From positions 15,400,651 to 15,464,650 of the forward strand of contig OX387603.1 of assembly GCA_947568835.1 (NCBI GenBank): DNA of 64,000 nt, in the 5' to 3' direction. Each line of letters opens with the position of its first letter. Positions within the stretch are counted from its first letter, which is position 1. Both the position numbers and the translations under genes were made by a program. The notes beneath the pieces were generated by a model. The model saw only the letters and a list, made by a program, of their open reading frames with translations, searched no databases and had not been told where the DNA came from. This DNA is from Protonemura montana. Its lineage: Eukaryota; Arthropoda; Insecta; Plecoptera; Nemouridae. Below, in pieces: positions 12,201 through 22,188 of the stretch.

Positions 12201-13674
12201 CAATTGTAAAGTTCACGGTAATTTCGTAGATTTTCCACTTGTTTTCTGTTTGGAATAAAAAGCATCGTGTACCTAATAAAGAAAAACTGTATGAATGAGA
12301 GGAGAGTATAAAGTCTTTTGTATCAATACTTATTATTTTCTCGAAGCAGAAAAGCATACGCGTAGGTTTAGAAGAACTAAAAGAACTGGACCACTTTTAT
12401 TTGCTTTCCCTAAAACAAATTTACACCTAAACCTAATTTTATTCCAGGCTGGGAACGCCTGCCAAGTAGCCTTTCCGGAAGAGTTCTGGTCATCTCATCG
12501 CTCTTCGTCGGACTCGTCCTGAACTCGCTTTTCGTCCTGCAGCTACAGGCTGGGCTAGCATCCAAAAAGACCCAGTTACCTTTCAGGGACCTTGAAGGCC
12601 TCTCGCAGACTGACTATAAGATATTTTCACCGCCTAGTACTTTGCCACTGGTTGCAATTGAGGTAAATACTGCGGAAATAAATAATTTTTCCCCTATTTA
12701 AGATATTAACTAGTTCAGAAAAATTGATAAATGTGTCTAAAATGAATAATCTTTCACAATTGGTCCCGTTTCTTTTTAAAATAAATAGTTTTTTATCCCC
12801 TTGTGATTATTTTCTGCTCGGATCTCAGTGTAGTTCTGCTATCAGGGCTGTCAGAGATGTCAGAGATGTCACCTAGGAAACGCACGATAACAACGCATCC
12901 ATATGTGGGCCGCTTTCCATCTGTCTGTAGAATGGAACAACTGTCGTTATGAACAAACTGAAACTGATGCTTCGGTACTATGGCGATGACAACAATGGAA
13001 ACATTCCTGTGAACGCCACATGCCTGGAGAAAATTGTAGTATTGACTGGTAAAGCAAACATACACTTGTACGCCAACACATCGGCCTGTCCTATCGTGGA
13101 TAGCCAAGTGGACTTGTTCTTGCGGTGGGCTACCCTGGGAACGTCTCTTAACTTTCAGTTCAAAAAGTTAATCGGATTAACGTGAGTTAACTGGCCACAA
13201 GTGTAACATCGTTAATAGCTATAAACTCAGCATAAATATGCTTTAAATTCTGAGCATTTAGAGGCACTGGCTTCTTAATTAAGTTGCGTTGTAGATGATC
13301 GTGCTTTTTTCTCCTCAATTTCTTTGTTTCTTTGATTCTTTGGAAGAGCTTGGAGATTAAAAACTTGGAAAAAATACCTAAAATTCTTCAAGGCCAAGTA
13401 TAAACCAATTACCTAATTGAAAAAAATGTATTGCCGAAATCACTGTATTTTTCGTTACAGTGTTCGTCGCTTGGCAGAAACGGGGATCGTGAAACGCTTC
13501 GCGATCATGGCTGCGATGGACGTACAAATCTTTTCGGAAGTTCTCGAATTCGAGGTGATAGAACTTTCGAAGGTGAAGCACTTTCTTGCCTTGTACGGAG
13601 CTCCAGCAGCCGCATCTTTACTCATATTTCTTATTGAACTTGGATTTTACAAAGCGTGTGGCAATGAAATGTGA
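9268..13674 (+). CDS. Ionotropic receptor (divergent IR), paralogue 1, nine exons
   Basis: A predicted ligand-gated cation channel subunit of the arthropod IR branch, acting at the plasma membrane of sensory cells. Exons: 9268-9427, 9521-9702, 10567-10887, 11305-11393, 11491-about 11643, 11873-12096, 12448-12662, 12931-13181, 13461-13674, about 602 residues. The start is the ATG before a hydrophobic signal peptide (residues about 8-22). Exon 5 holds the S1 lobe with DVALVPLF and a Ser-Pro-Tyr motif. Exon 6 has RRPEFRYS followed by M1. Exon 7 has the channel segment and M3 (RVLVISSLFVGLVLNSLFVL). Exon 8 is the S2 lobe and exon 9 carries M4 near residues 570-592. The glutamate-binding residues of classical receptors are not evident, as is usual for IRs. 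The exon 4 acceptor is weak but fits the paralogue in length and phase. The exon 5 donor is not GT. Intron 2 carries a SINE. Confidence 0.85.
10102..10539 (+). mobile_element. 5S-derived SINE, 5'-truncated, in IR paralogue 1 intron 2
   Basis: The element starts inside the 5S-like head at GGGTGACCATCAT and runs to a tail with TGCGTCGTTAAACAGCAC and AAATAAATAAAT. An 11-bp target duplication GCACATCTATT flanks it at 10091-10101 and 10540-10550. It sits in sense orientation within the intron. A short second element is nested at 10251-10309. Confidence 0.9.
10251..10309 (+). mobile_element. Nested 59-bp truncated retroelement with (AAT)n tail
   Basis: GTACTGTCCTTC occurs on both sides (10239-10250 and 10310-10321), which marks an insertion into the host SINE. 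The inserted 59 bp end in CCGCTAAACCCCAC plus (AAT)n. That 3' end resembles the tail of the 5S SINE itself (TCGTTAAACACCAC plus AAT/ATT), while the rest does not. It looks like a 5'-truncated copy of a retroelement sharing this tail. Confidence 0.75.
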
Positions 13675-13713
13675 ACGTGAAGGTGGATTAAAATGCATGT
13701 CTGCGCAGTAAAA

Positions 13714-13719
13714 AATAAA
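13714..13719 (+). terminator. Candidate polyadenylation signal of IR paralogue 1
   Basis: AATAAA lies 40 bases after the stop codon of the last exon. This spacing is short but usable for an animal transcript. Confidence 0.55.
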
Positions 13720-14595
13720 TTGCGAATAAGTTTATCCTTATATTTGGGGAAAAATGACGTCGTGAAAACATGCGCGAGTGACAAGAAAGTTAGAGGCAAC
13801 CTTTTGAAGATACACATATCTCTATCACTCATTCCACTGACCAACAAAACCTCCGTTATAACCCATACAATTTTACGAAATTTGACAAATTTTAAATGTG
13901 TATAACTATTGAATGTGAATAACTGAAGTTATCTTCCTATCTTGTTAATTACCCATTGGTATTTTACAAATACCTTTTACAACCTTCGGTTGAGTTTCAG
14001 TATGAAAACGGTCATCTTTATACATATATATGCATATATTTTAGTATACATATATTGACATAAATGACATAGGGCATACACATATATATTTACATATATT
14101 GATTGATTTGGAGGTTTTGCGTCGAGAACCAAGAAACTAAAATATACACAAATAAATAAACAGTGAACAAATAATTGCTCCAAGAAAACTTTTATTTAAA
14201 AAAGGGTTTCCCAGTGGTCACGAAAACATGAGATTTCTCCAACGAATTTTGTTATGCAACCCGCAGAGCAGACTTGGCGCCTCCACGCCACAAATTTATC
14301 GGTGCATTTATCTGGAAATGTAATTTATGTTCCGTGCTTCATTTCCCACCGTTGGGTTTGGAAAATGTCTCATATTCACCATTAAATGCACTTTCCATTC
14401 GTAATGCAATGGTTACACGAAAACCAACGGTAAATCACGTGCAACTTGGTAATTTGATCTTCATTATGCACATACCATTAAAAACGTTCTGCGAACGTGA
14501 GCTTATGCTCACGCATGGATCGCGTAAATCTAGTGATACTGTGAGACCAGTTCATCGGACATGACTTTACCAGGCGGTTAATAATTCATTTTGAA

Positions 14596-17500
14596 ATGTT
14601 TCTTGGCCATTTTATGTTACTCTGCTCATTTATCTCATTTTCTCGGCAATTTATTCCAAAATATCTACAAGAAGATTTTACATCCTTGGTAAAACACTTT
14701 CACCTGCAGAATATTTATGTTTTTCATGAAGCCGCAGGTAAATTATTTTAAATTAAAGAGTGCAGTTAAAAGTCAATAACTATGTGGCATCAGGTCTCAA
14801 TTTAATGCTTTTCTCCTGTACATTTTAAAGATAACTTGGCATCTCTGCAAGGAAGTATGACAAAAGAGCTATATTTTAGTCAAGACATACTTTTCAGTGT
14901 TATTAAATGTGCCGACTTTAACTTTGATACCCTCATCGGTGGAGCCTTTTTCTACCCCCTTACTAGAGAAACTCAACCCTGCTCAGAACTTGTTACAGAT
15001 AAGGTATGTTAAGCTAAAATTTTCTTATGCAAAATTTAAATGTTGGGAGTACGTGGATCTAACTCGCTTTCTTCCTTGGTCTTATGACTCAAGACTTTGA
15101 AATTTTGATTCAAACAAAAATTTTGTATCGTCTGCCAAACAGGGCTTTCAAAAATGTACAAATTATAGTTCATAGAAAATTATGATAACGGCTTTTCCTC
15201 AAGATTATTTCTCCTTTTGTACCTGTAAGCTCTGTCTAATCTAATGTTTAAAAACTTAACTCTAGCTGCTACACATGTCTCAAACTAAACGACCTTTGTT
15301 CCTGTTTGCACTAAACGAGACAAAGCTGCCTAACTGGATCTACAACGCGTACATTTCACTCAACACGAGCGTGTTCGTTATTCTTCGGAACACCTTCAGT
15401 TACCGAAGTCTGGAACTACAAGAAATCTTCCACTTTTTTGTTGGGTCGGATTTGATTATTATTATTATTTGTGGTGTTTAGCGACGCACTGTTTTGACAA
15501 CTGGCCCTGCGGCACTGGTCTAATGGCGTCGGTGAATGAGTGGATGATGATGAGGATGATGATGAACCTAACCTAGCCTAGAAGGGAGGAGGGGAAACCC
15601 GATGCCGGCACGTAGCCTACTCCTGTCGAAAAGCACCAAGGGGACCACCGGCTTAACGTCCCTTCCGAAGGACGGTACAACTCGAACAACAGGATTCCTC
15701 CACAAATCCATGCTGTCGAGAGGTTGATAAGCAAGGCGAATGAAGTTGCTGTACTAACTTTCATCCCTCCAACCTCTCTCCCGAACAGAACTGGTCATGT
15801 GTATAATGGTCACCCATTCAATACCTGACTCAGCGCAGTGTTGCTTAACTTCGGTGATCTAACGAGAACCGGTGTTTCCAACACGCCAAACCGTTCGGTT
15901 CGGATTTGATGAGTAACACGTTGGGGTTACGAGAGATAGAGGACAGCTCTGAATCAAAGTGGCACTTCACTGGTAACGCCTTTGACACTCGAAGACGATG
16001 TAATTTAAAAGGTAGCAAGATTAAAACATTGTATCCTGAGGTAAGTTAAGTTCAGTGCATAAAAAAGTACTGAGGAAGTGGGGAAGTGGGGAAGGACTGA
16101 CCCCCCCAGCGTTGCTAGTCAACTTGTCAGTTTGTCAACTTGTCAACAGGTGATGTTTGATGTGCCAGAATCCGACTTTACCAAGGCATATAGAGAAATT
16201 GAATACATTTTCCAAACGGTTTGTGATTCCTTAAACGCCAGGTGTGCTTAACCTTTAAATTACACCAATTATGACTTCATAGTTAACAAGCAAGCTCATG
16301 AGCACTGTAGTTAACAATGTTCATGATTTGCGCCTACAGTATTGAGCAAATAGTGTTTCACAATATGGATGATCTGCCGGACCAGCTGGCGTCTGCAGCC
16401 GAAGTAGCTTTGATGCCGCTGACTGCAAATTCCGACAACGACACAGAAGAAATGTCTTTCACCTCTCCATACACGTCTGTGACGTAGGTTTACCGATTTG
16501 GGCGAAGAAACTGAGACTGTCAATGGTTTTTTTAGTGTTTTTCCATAATAGATAGATAACATGATTTGAAGGGCGGTTATATATAGATATAAAAAATTAA
16601 GGGAAATTTCATCGCATAGCTTGCCAGAATATAATTATAACCTAATAAAGTAACTCTCAGATAAGAAATTACTATTTAGCTACAGTTCTTTTTCAGTGTA
16701 CGTTTTGTGGACGAAGCTTTGTTTGTGATTATAATGTTAAATTCTTCCGAATTTTCCAGTATCCGTATTTATATACGTCGTCCCGAGTTCCGTTACTCTC
16801 TGAATTCTGTAATGAGTAGCTTCGCTCTGACCGCCTGGATTGCAAACGTTGTCATTTTGGTTACTCTCTCTACATCACTGTCGATCATCAGCTGCGTCAC
16901 CCGCCATATTGGCTACGAACACGAACCAGTATTCAGCCTCACCAAGTGCCTGCTGATGTCGCTGAGGATTTTCTGTGCTCAAGGTTACAGACTTTTAATT
17001 TTCAACCGTTTTTCTACTCTCTTAAATTACTAAAACGGTTGGTCTGAGAAATTGAGATTGATCGCCCTCTTTTCTTCTAAGTTATTCTGTGCTTAGCAGA
17101 ATTTAAGTTTGATTTTAAACATGTAAAATAACAAACACATCTTACATTTTCATTTTTAACGCTATTACTCGTGTTCATTTTGACTTTTGCCTATCTCACT
17201 AACATCATTGTTGACTTGTATTGTTGTCTAGCCTGGCTTGTATTGCCTCTAACCTTGACTCGTATTTTCCAGGCTGGAAACGACTGCCAAGTAGCCTTCC
17301 CGGGAGAGTAGTTGTCATCTCTTCACTCTTCACCGGTTTCATCCTGAACTCGCTGTTCGTGCTGCAACTCCAGGCTGGTCTCTCGTCCAAGCAGAGCCCG
17401 CTTCCCTTCACAGGACTCGAACAGCTGGCCAACTCTGACTACATGATCTACACCGACCCTCTGGGAGTTCCGCACGCCGACATCGATGTAAATGAACATT

Positions 17501-18850
17501 AATCTTTGACTTTTCAACAAAATAATGTCGGATTTTTCACGTACTCTACACCCGTCACCCATGTTCCAAAAACATATTGGTAACATTCTGATTAAATATA
17601 CCCAAGAAACTAAAAATCTTCATAACATGCATGCATATGGAATCTCCTTCTCCAACTTTTACTGCATTTCGTTCTGGTTCTGGTACAAGAAACTGTTAAA
17701 TTATATGTTTTATTTGGTGGTCAACCAGATTTATTCTCTTTTGCATATTGTCTCAGAAGGGCGAAACTAAAGTGATGCGAAAACTTAAGACAATGCTTCG
17801 GAATTACGACGACGTAGAAGGCGGTCACATTCCCGTGAACGAGACGTGTCTAGAGAAGATTGCAGTTATAACTGCTACCCAGTATGTCGACCTGTACATC
17901 GACAGGTTTGCCTGCCCCATCATCGATACCAAAGTGGATTTGTATTTCCAGTGGGCTAGCTTCCCAACATCCATAAAGAGCCGCTTTAAAAAGGTCATTG
18001 ATAACAGGTAAGCCCATGAGAAGACTGCATTTTAGTTGTCTCCACAAAGGAAAGACCTCTCTCTATTGGAATTATTTCCGAATAGATTCATGCAGCATGG
18101 CGTATCTTTGATCGGCCATCATCTTGGATTTCTTATTCTTGCGATACAATTCTATGTCAAGGTTTAAAAAATGTTTTTTTTGTTATTTGTGTGGACACTG
18201 ACACAAATAACCGATAAGACAAATCGAGGTTTTAAATTTAGAAGATAGCCTGTCATAAGAGACTTCTTGTAGCAAAGTGTACAGGACGGAACAGGGGTCG
18301 ATGAAACAAAAATGAGGATTTGATGGCGAAATCTAAAAAAAAGAAAGAAAAAAAAAACAGAATGAGTTTAAATGTGGGGGTAAAGATGTGATCACTATGG
18401 TAACAACCCACGAAACTCTGGAATTATCGTCTATGATTGGCTGATATTTTATGAATTCCCAGCTAGGGGTTAAAGCTAAACATTGTTTTACCGATTCGAC
18501 CCCTGAAAGATGGCGCTCATTTAAAAAAAAAAAAAGCAACAGGTGAATTAGAAATTACCAACAAGAAAGACAAGTATATGTGGAAACATTTTCGTTTCAG
18601 AATACGTCGCATTGTCGAAGTTGGAATAGTTGCACGCAGCGTATCCAACTCTGTGTTGAAGAAGAAAGTGCCTCCTCAAAAATACACCTTCGAAGTGATT
18701 GAACTGACACAGGTTAAAGAATTTTTTGTTTTGTATGCAGTCGCTCTGGCAACTTCGCTTCTCATATTTCTTCTCGAACTAATTTTTGCCAAAGTTATAA
18801 GTATTCAGACTGGAAGTGGCAGCTTTGTGGCTAACGAGTACTTAGACTAA
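14596..18850 (+). pseudogene. Ionotropic receptor, paralogue 2, exon 3 interrupted by a SINE
   Basis: A tandem paralogue of the gene at 9268-13674. Exons: 14596-14737, 14831-15003, 15266-16040 (with SINE), 16150-16241, 16340-16483, 16760-16983, 17273-17487, 17757-18007, 18601-18850. Without the insertion, exon 3 is 321 bp, exactly as in paralogue 1, and the protein would be about 603 residues. Exons 6, 7 and 8 are also identical in length (224, 215 and 251 bp). Landmarks are a signal peptide at 14596-14650, a Ser-Pro-Tyr motif and GT donor ending S1, RRPEFRYSLNS before M1, M3 (RVVVISSLFTGFILNSLFVL) and M4 in exon 9. Exon 6 could instead start at 16697, 63 bp earlier and in frame. The later start matches paralogue 1 exactly. 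The SINE adds an in-frame stop and shifts the frame; all other exons are open, so the loss is recent or polymorphic. Confidence 0.85.
15457..15899 (-). mobile_element. Full-length 5S-derived SINE inside IR paralogue 2 exon 3
   Basis: Flanked by a perfect 11-bp duplication TCGGATTTGAT at 15446-15456 and 15900-15910. On the minus strand it starts with a 5S rRNA-like head: CACCGGTTCTCGTTAGATCA, then CCGAAGTTAAGCAACACTGC and a GAATGGGTGACC box. A unique body follows, ending in GTCGCTAAACACCACAAAT and (AAT)n. The head keeps the order of 5S internal promoter boxes, so Pol III transcription is plausible. Insert plus one target copy is 454 bp, not a multiple of three. Confidence 0.95.
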
Positions 18851-18907
18851 TTTGCTTTCCATTTAAACTCGTTAAAATAACATAATATGCTCTTGCTGTT
18901 TTTCTTT

Positions 18908-19797
18908 CTTGACAATCCAATCTGTAAAACTTGATAACACTAATGTTTACCCCATATTTTTAGCATTTTGGAACATTGCTAGTTTGACTCCTAAAAGCAG
19001 CCCGCAGAACAAATCTGGCGTCCTCCATACAAGTTTTCAAAAAGAATCGAATAAATATAAAACACATCCACATCCACGTCCGCAAATAAAATAAAAATAA
19101 ATATTGTGAATAAATTAATACCAGTTCCTATCAAAGTTTCGATTCAATGTGTCATTACTTCCTATCTGCAAAAGGCAATTGTGAGCCGACATGAGCACGA
19201 ACACAAACGCAGCACGGAAGAATATCAAATGAACAAAATGGATTATAAAACACTGGATTGCCCACAAGTAGATTCAAATATACTAAATATGTGGTAATAT
19301 CGTGAGGTGAATTCCAAATAAAAATAGACAACAATAATGGTTTACAGTGAATTACCATTTCCCATAGCCAAGACATGAGTACCAACATTAAAGAAACATT
19401 AAAGTGTGTTTTGTTATAATAAAACCGAGTATGTGGCAGCATATTATTACAGTATACCAAGCACAGTGACTACAGAACTTTAAACAACCTTTCAGCTTGA
19501 CGTTTTAAGAAGAATACAACAGTTTCTCAACACAAATTCAAATCCAAGTATATTAAAAACATTTCCTTTTTTCTTGTCGGACAGTTTCAACAAAAAATTG
19601 TGTAAAACTTGTGTTAGTGAAAAGCTAGCGCACCAGAACATAACAACAAAGCAACAGTTCGTCCCAGCTCACTGGTTACCCTAATCGAACGAACAAGTCC
19701 AGCAAGTAGCACGCGGTGCTGGTATCGCTCATTTCATTAAACTCATTGGCCTCGCATGGTGCGACCAGGAATCAAAGTCGGTTCAATTAACGGATCG
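18908..19797 (+). repeat. Duplicated segment, copy 1 (pairs with 47213-48079)
   Basis: Starts 58 bp after the IR paralogue 2 stop codon. From about 19140 on it is almost identical to 47415-48079, with sporadic differences. The left part is more diverged and includes the GCAGCCCGCAG motif. The last 170 bp also occur inverted near 29.4-29.6 kb. No protein of known type is encoded, so this is either a young element or a segmental duplicate. Confidence 0.85.
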
Positions 19798-20639
19798 TTG
19801 TAACGTCTGACTCAACATGCTTGCCTCGTCGGCCACGTTATTTTTAAAAACTCTGTCCATTTTCTTGGTGGCTTTTTTTAAGGAAGGAAATAAAATGGCC
19901 TAATCAAAATGGTGGCCAAATAATTCACATAAGTTTCGAATGTGCACAAATTGGCTATCAGCGTTTTTTATTTATCATACTAGCAAGAAAATAATGATGA
20001 AAAATCATTTCATCATTTCTCCACTCGTACAGTGGAGCTCGAGCGAAACTGATAGCGAAACAATCAGTTTCACTAACTCCAGAAAAAATCACTAATTTAT
20101 ATTTGTTTCGTTTTTTTTCTTACATTTTTGTTTGCGCTCTAGCGGCTAACGCCAGCTCCGACTTGAACTAAATTTGCAGAGCACATTTTTGTCTTTTGAA
20201 CCTAGACCACCTGCGTGTTTCAGCATACAAGTTCCTAATGAAAAAAAGGAATATATAGTTTAGTAACTATTTAAAACTCACGAAAATTTTCAGTTTTTGT
20301 AAAAAAAAATCGGAGTTTAACGAAAAAAGTAATCGATATTTTTTCACCAAACTTTGTAAAGATACAAAATAGATTACAATTAATTAGTTACAGTTTCAGA
20401 TTCTATTTTTGTTATGTCTCTTTTAACCCACACATTTTTCTACATCATTTTGTGAATTTTGGCTGTTTTGGCTGTGGATCAGCTTCTCAATTTATCAATC
20501 CAAATTATTGCTGCTCTCATCTTACAAGGCAAATCTAATTGCGTTCGCTTAGGTCTAATTTAAAATAATGCAATGGTTGAGACAACTGCTACCAGATACC
20601 ATGCCAATTGATACCTTGGCACACTGCCCAATCAGTTCA
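19798..20639. other. No recognisable gene
   Basis: An AT-rich interval between the duplicated segment and the first EB-unit flank. A short GCGAAACTGATAGCGAAAC stretch with partial self-similarity near 20045-20085 is the only local structure noticed. Confidence 0.45.
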
Positions 20640-21500
20640 CAAGGCCAAGTCTGCATCACAATTGTTGTCGTATCCGATCGGATGGTACAATATTCGCTAA
20701 TTACATAAAATAATTACTTAACTACAATATGCCTTTTCTTATTTGCCAGCACCACACTTTCGTGAATTGAGCTTCCTTTTGTAAATCAACGCAACTAAGA
20801 TGAATATCTCCTGAACGCAACCCGCAAGCAATCACGGCTCCTCCACCTTATACCCCTGAACGCAGCTTGCAGCTCAAAGTTGTCTTCCGCAGAAACCTTA
20901 TTTCCAAAAAAACGTTTTTCTGACAATCTTTATCCTCTTCCCGATGATTTTCGACTTCCATAAATCTAATACTCTCACCGCGGTTTTGCCAGCACCCTAA
21001 CCATACTTGTCTGTTGGATAGTCTGTCCTACTCCCAGTCAACTACCGTCGTGTCATAACGACATGAAATAACTCCAATTTGACCGTTAACACAAGTGATG
21101 ATCGAAGCTGAAGGAATGCAAAATAAATCCATAAATTGTATGAATTTGAAGGGTATTTAAATCGCAGGATAGGAACGTGGTGGCAGTCGGTGCTATCGTT
21201 GGGAAAGGGTGAGGGGTGCCAGCCACGAATCTCTTTACATTTGACACGCATAGCCGGTGTCGATTGTGCCACTGTATTATAAGTGTGCCGATGCTGTTTG
21301 GCATGTTTTAATGCTAGAAATAACTTGAATGACTTCCCTGGAATTGAAATGGTTTAGACTGCAGTGATATTTTGATTTAAGTTTCAACATAAAAGAAGTT
21401 TTAGTTCTAGTGACAGAAATATTTTAATGATACCATCGCCGATAGTATCGATGACATCTCTGCCAATCTTCTTTTCCAATCTTCATGCATTGAACTTTTA
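20640..21500 (+). repeat. Upstream flank block of EB unit A
   Basis: Begins with GTTGTCGTATCCGATCGGA and TTTGCCAGCACCACACTTTC, then the GAACGCAACCCGCA motif, then GGTGGCAGTCGGTGCTATCG and GATACCATCGCCGATA. The same ordered series occurs at about 49840-50110, 53180-54010 and, in part, 39050-39480. It is non-coding and marks the boundary of the repeating segmental unit. Confidence 0.8.
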
Positions 21501-21860
21501 AAACATTACTGTTAAATTAATTGTTTTTCTGCTGTATTAAGGTCCAGTTTTGGTTACAAAAACCTGCGAACTTTATTTTTATCTGTATGAAATGAAATGC
21601 ATTGCATGCCGTTTCACTTTATTTCATGGTTGCAAGAATTTGCAATTTAAAACAGATTTCACAGCATAAAACGCACTTAACGAAAAATTGGAGTTAATCG
21701 AGATTCAAGAGATGTGACGTGGTGTAGCTGGTATAGCTGGTACTGGAATCAGAGTGACTGTGAGTATTCACAGCCTCATGGGTCTTCATCTTGCCTTCAT
21801 CCAGCCTTCATCTTGGAGATCCATTATTCTCATTGGCTAAAATCCTTTCAAAAACGATAT

Positions 21861-21936
21861 GTCCAAGTAGCTCAATTGGTTAGAGCAACACCCGCGATAA
21901 GTGGACATCGCGTTTCGAGTCCCCATTTCGGCACCA
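21861..21936 (+). tRNA. tRNA-like sequence (pseudo-tRNA), unit A
   Basis: 76 bp from GTCCAAG to GCACCA. It has an A-box-like TAGCTCAATTGGTTAGAGC with a pairing D arm, and a B-box-like TTTCGAGTCCCC. The acceptor stem pairs poorly here, and the terminal CCA is encoded in the DNA, which suggests reverse-transcribed origin or chance. The relatives upstream of units B and C carry different substitutions. Treat it as a tRNA-derived relic rather than a working gene. Confidence 0.5.
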
Positions 21937-22022
21937 AATTTTAGGAGACTATTCGTGTTCCTAATAATAAAATACTTTGCACATTTCAAGCATTTACAAC
22001 TTAAATCAGATTTTATACCGGC

Positions 22023-22039
22023 GACGGCGCTTGCGTGGC
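22023..22039 (+). promoter_or_regulatory. Conserved GC-rich motif upstream of EB gene A
   Basis: GACGGCGCTTGCGTGGC occurs 150 bp before the start codon. It recurs upstream of C and D and, one base shorter at the match, upstream of B on the minus strand. The surrounding 5' leader (GTCAACGTTGGTGGTCAAC, GTCGGTAAAGTG) is also conserved. Its function as promoter or 5' leader is inferred only from position. Confidence 0.45.
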
Positions 22040-22188
22040 AGTTAGGTTTGCGCCCCTCTTGAGTATGCCGATGGTATCGGTGATAAGACTGCTTTTTTCA
22101 GCAGGCAGTAGTTGAGATGGAGTCAACGTTGGTGGTCAACAGTGATAAGCGAGGTACTTTCACTGTTTAACGTCGGTAAAGTGTGACC

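Noticed and set aside
18909..19094. Extra C-terminal exon of IR paralogue 2
   Set aside because: The gene already ends with a stop aligned to that of paralogue 1. This frame lies in a repeat also present near 47.2 kb.
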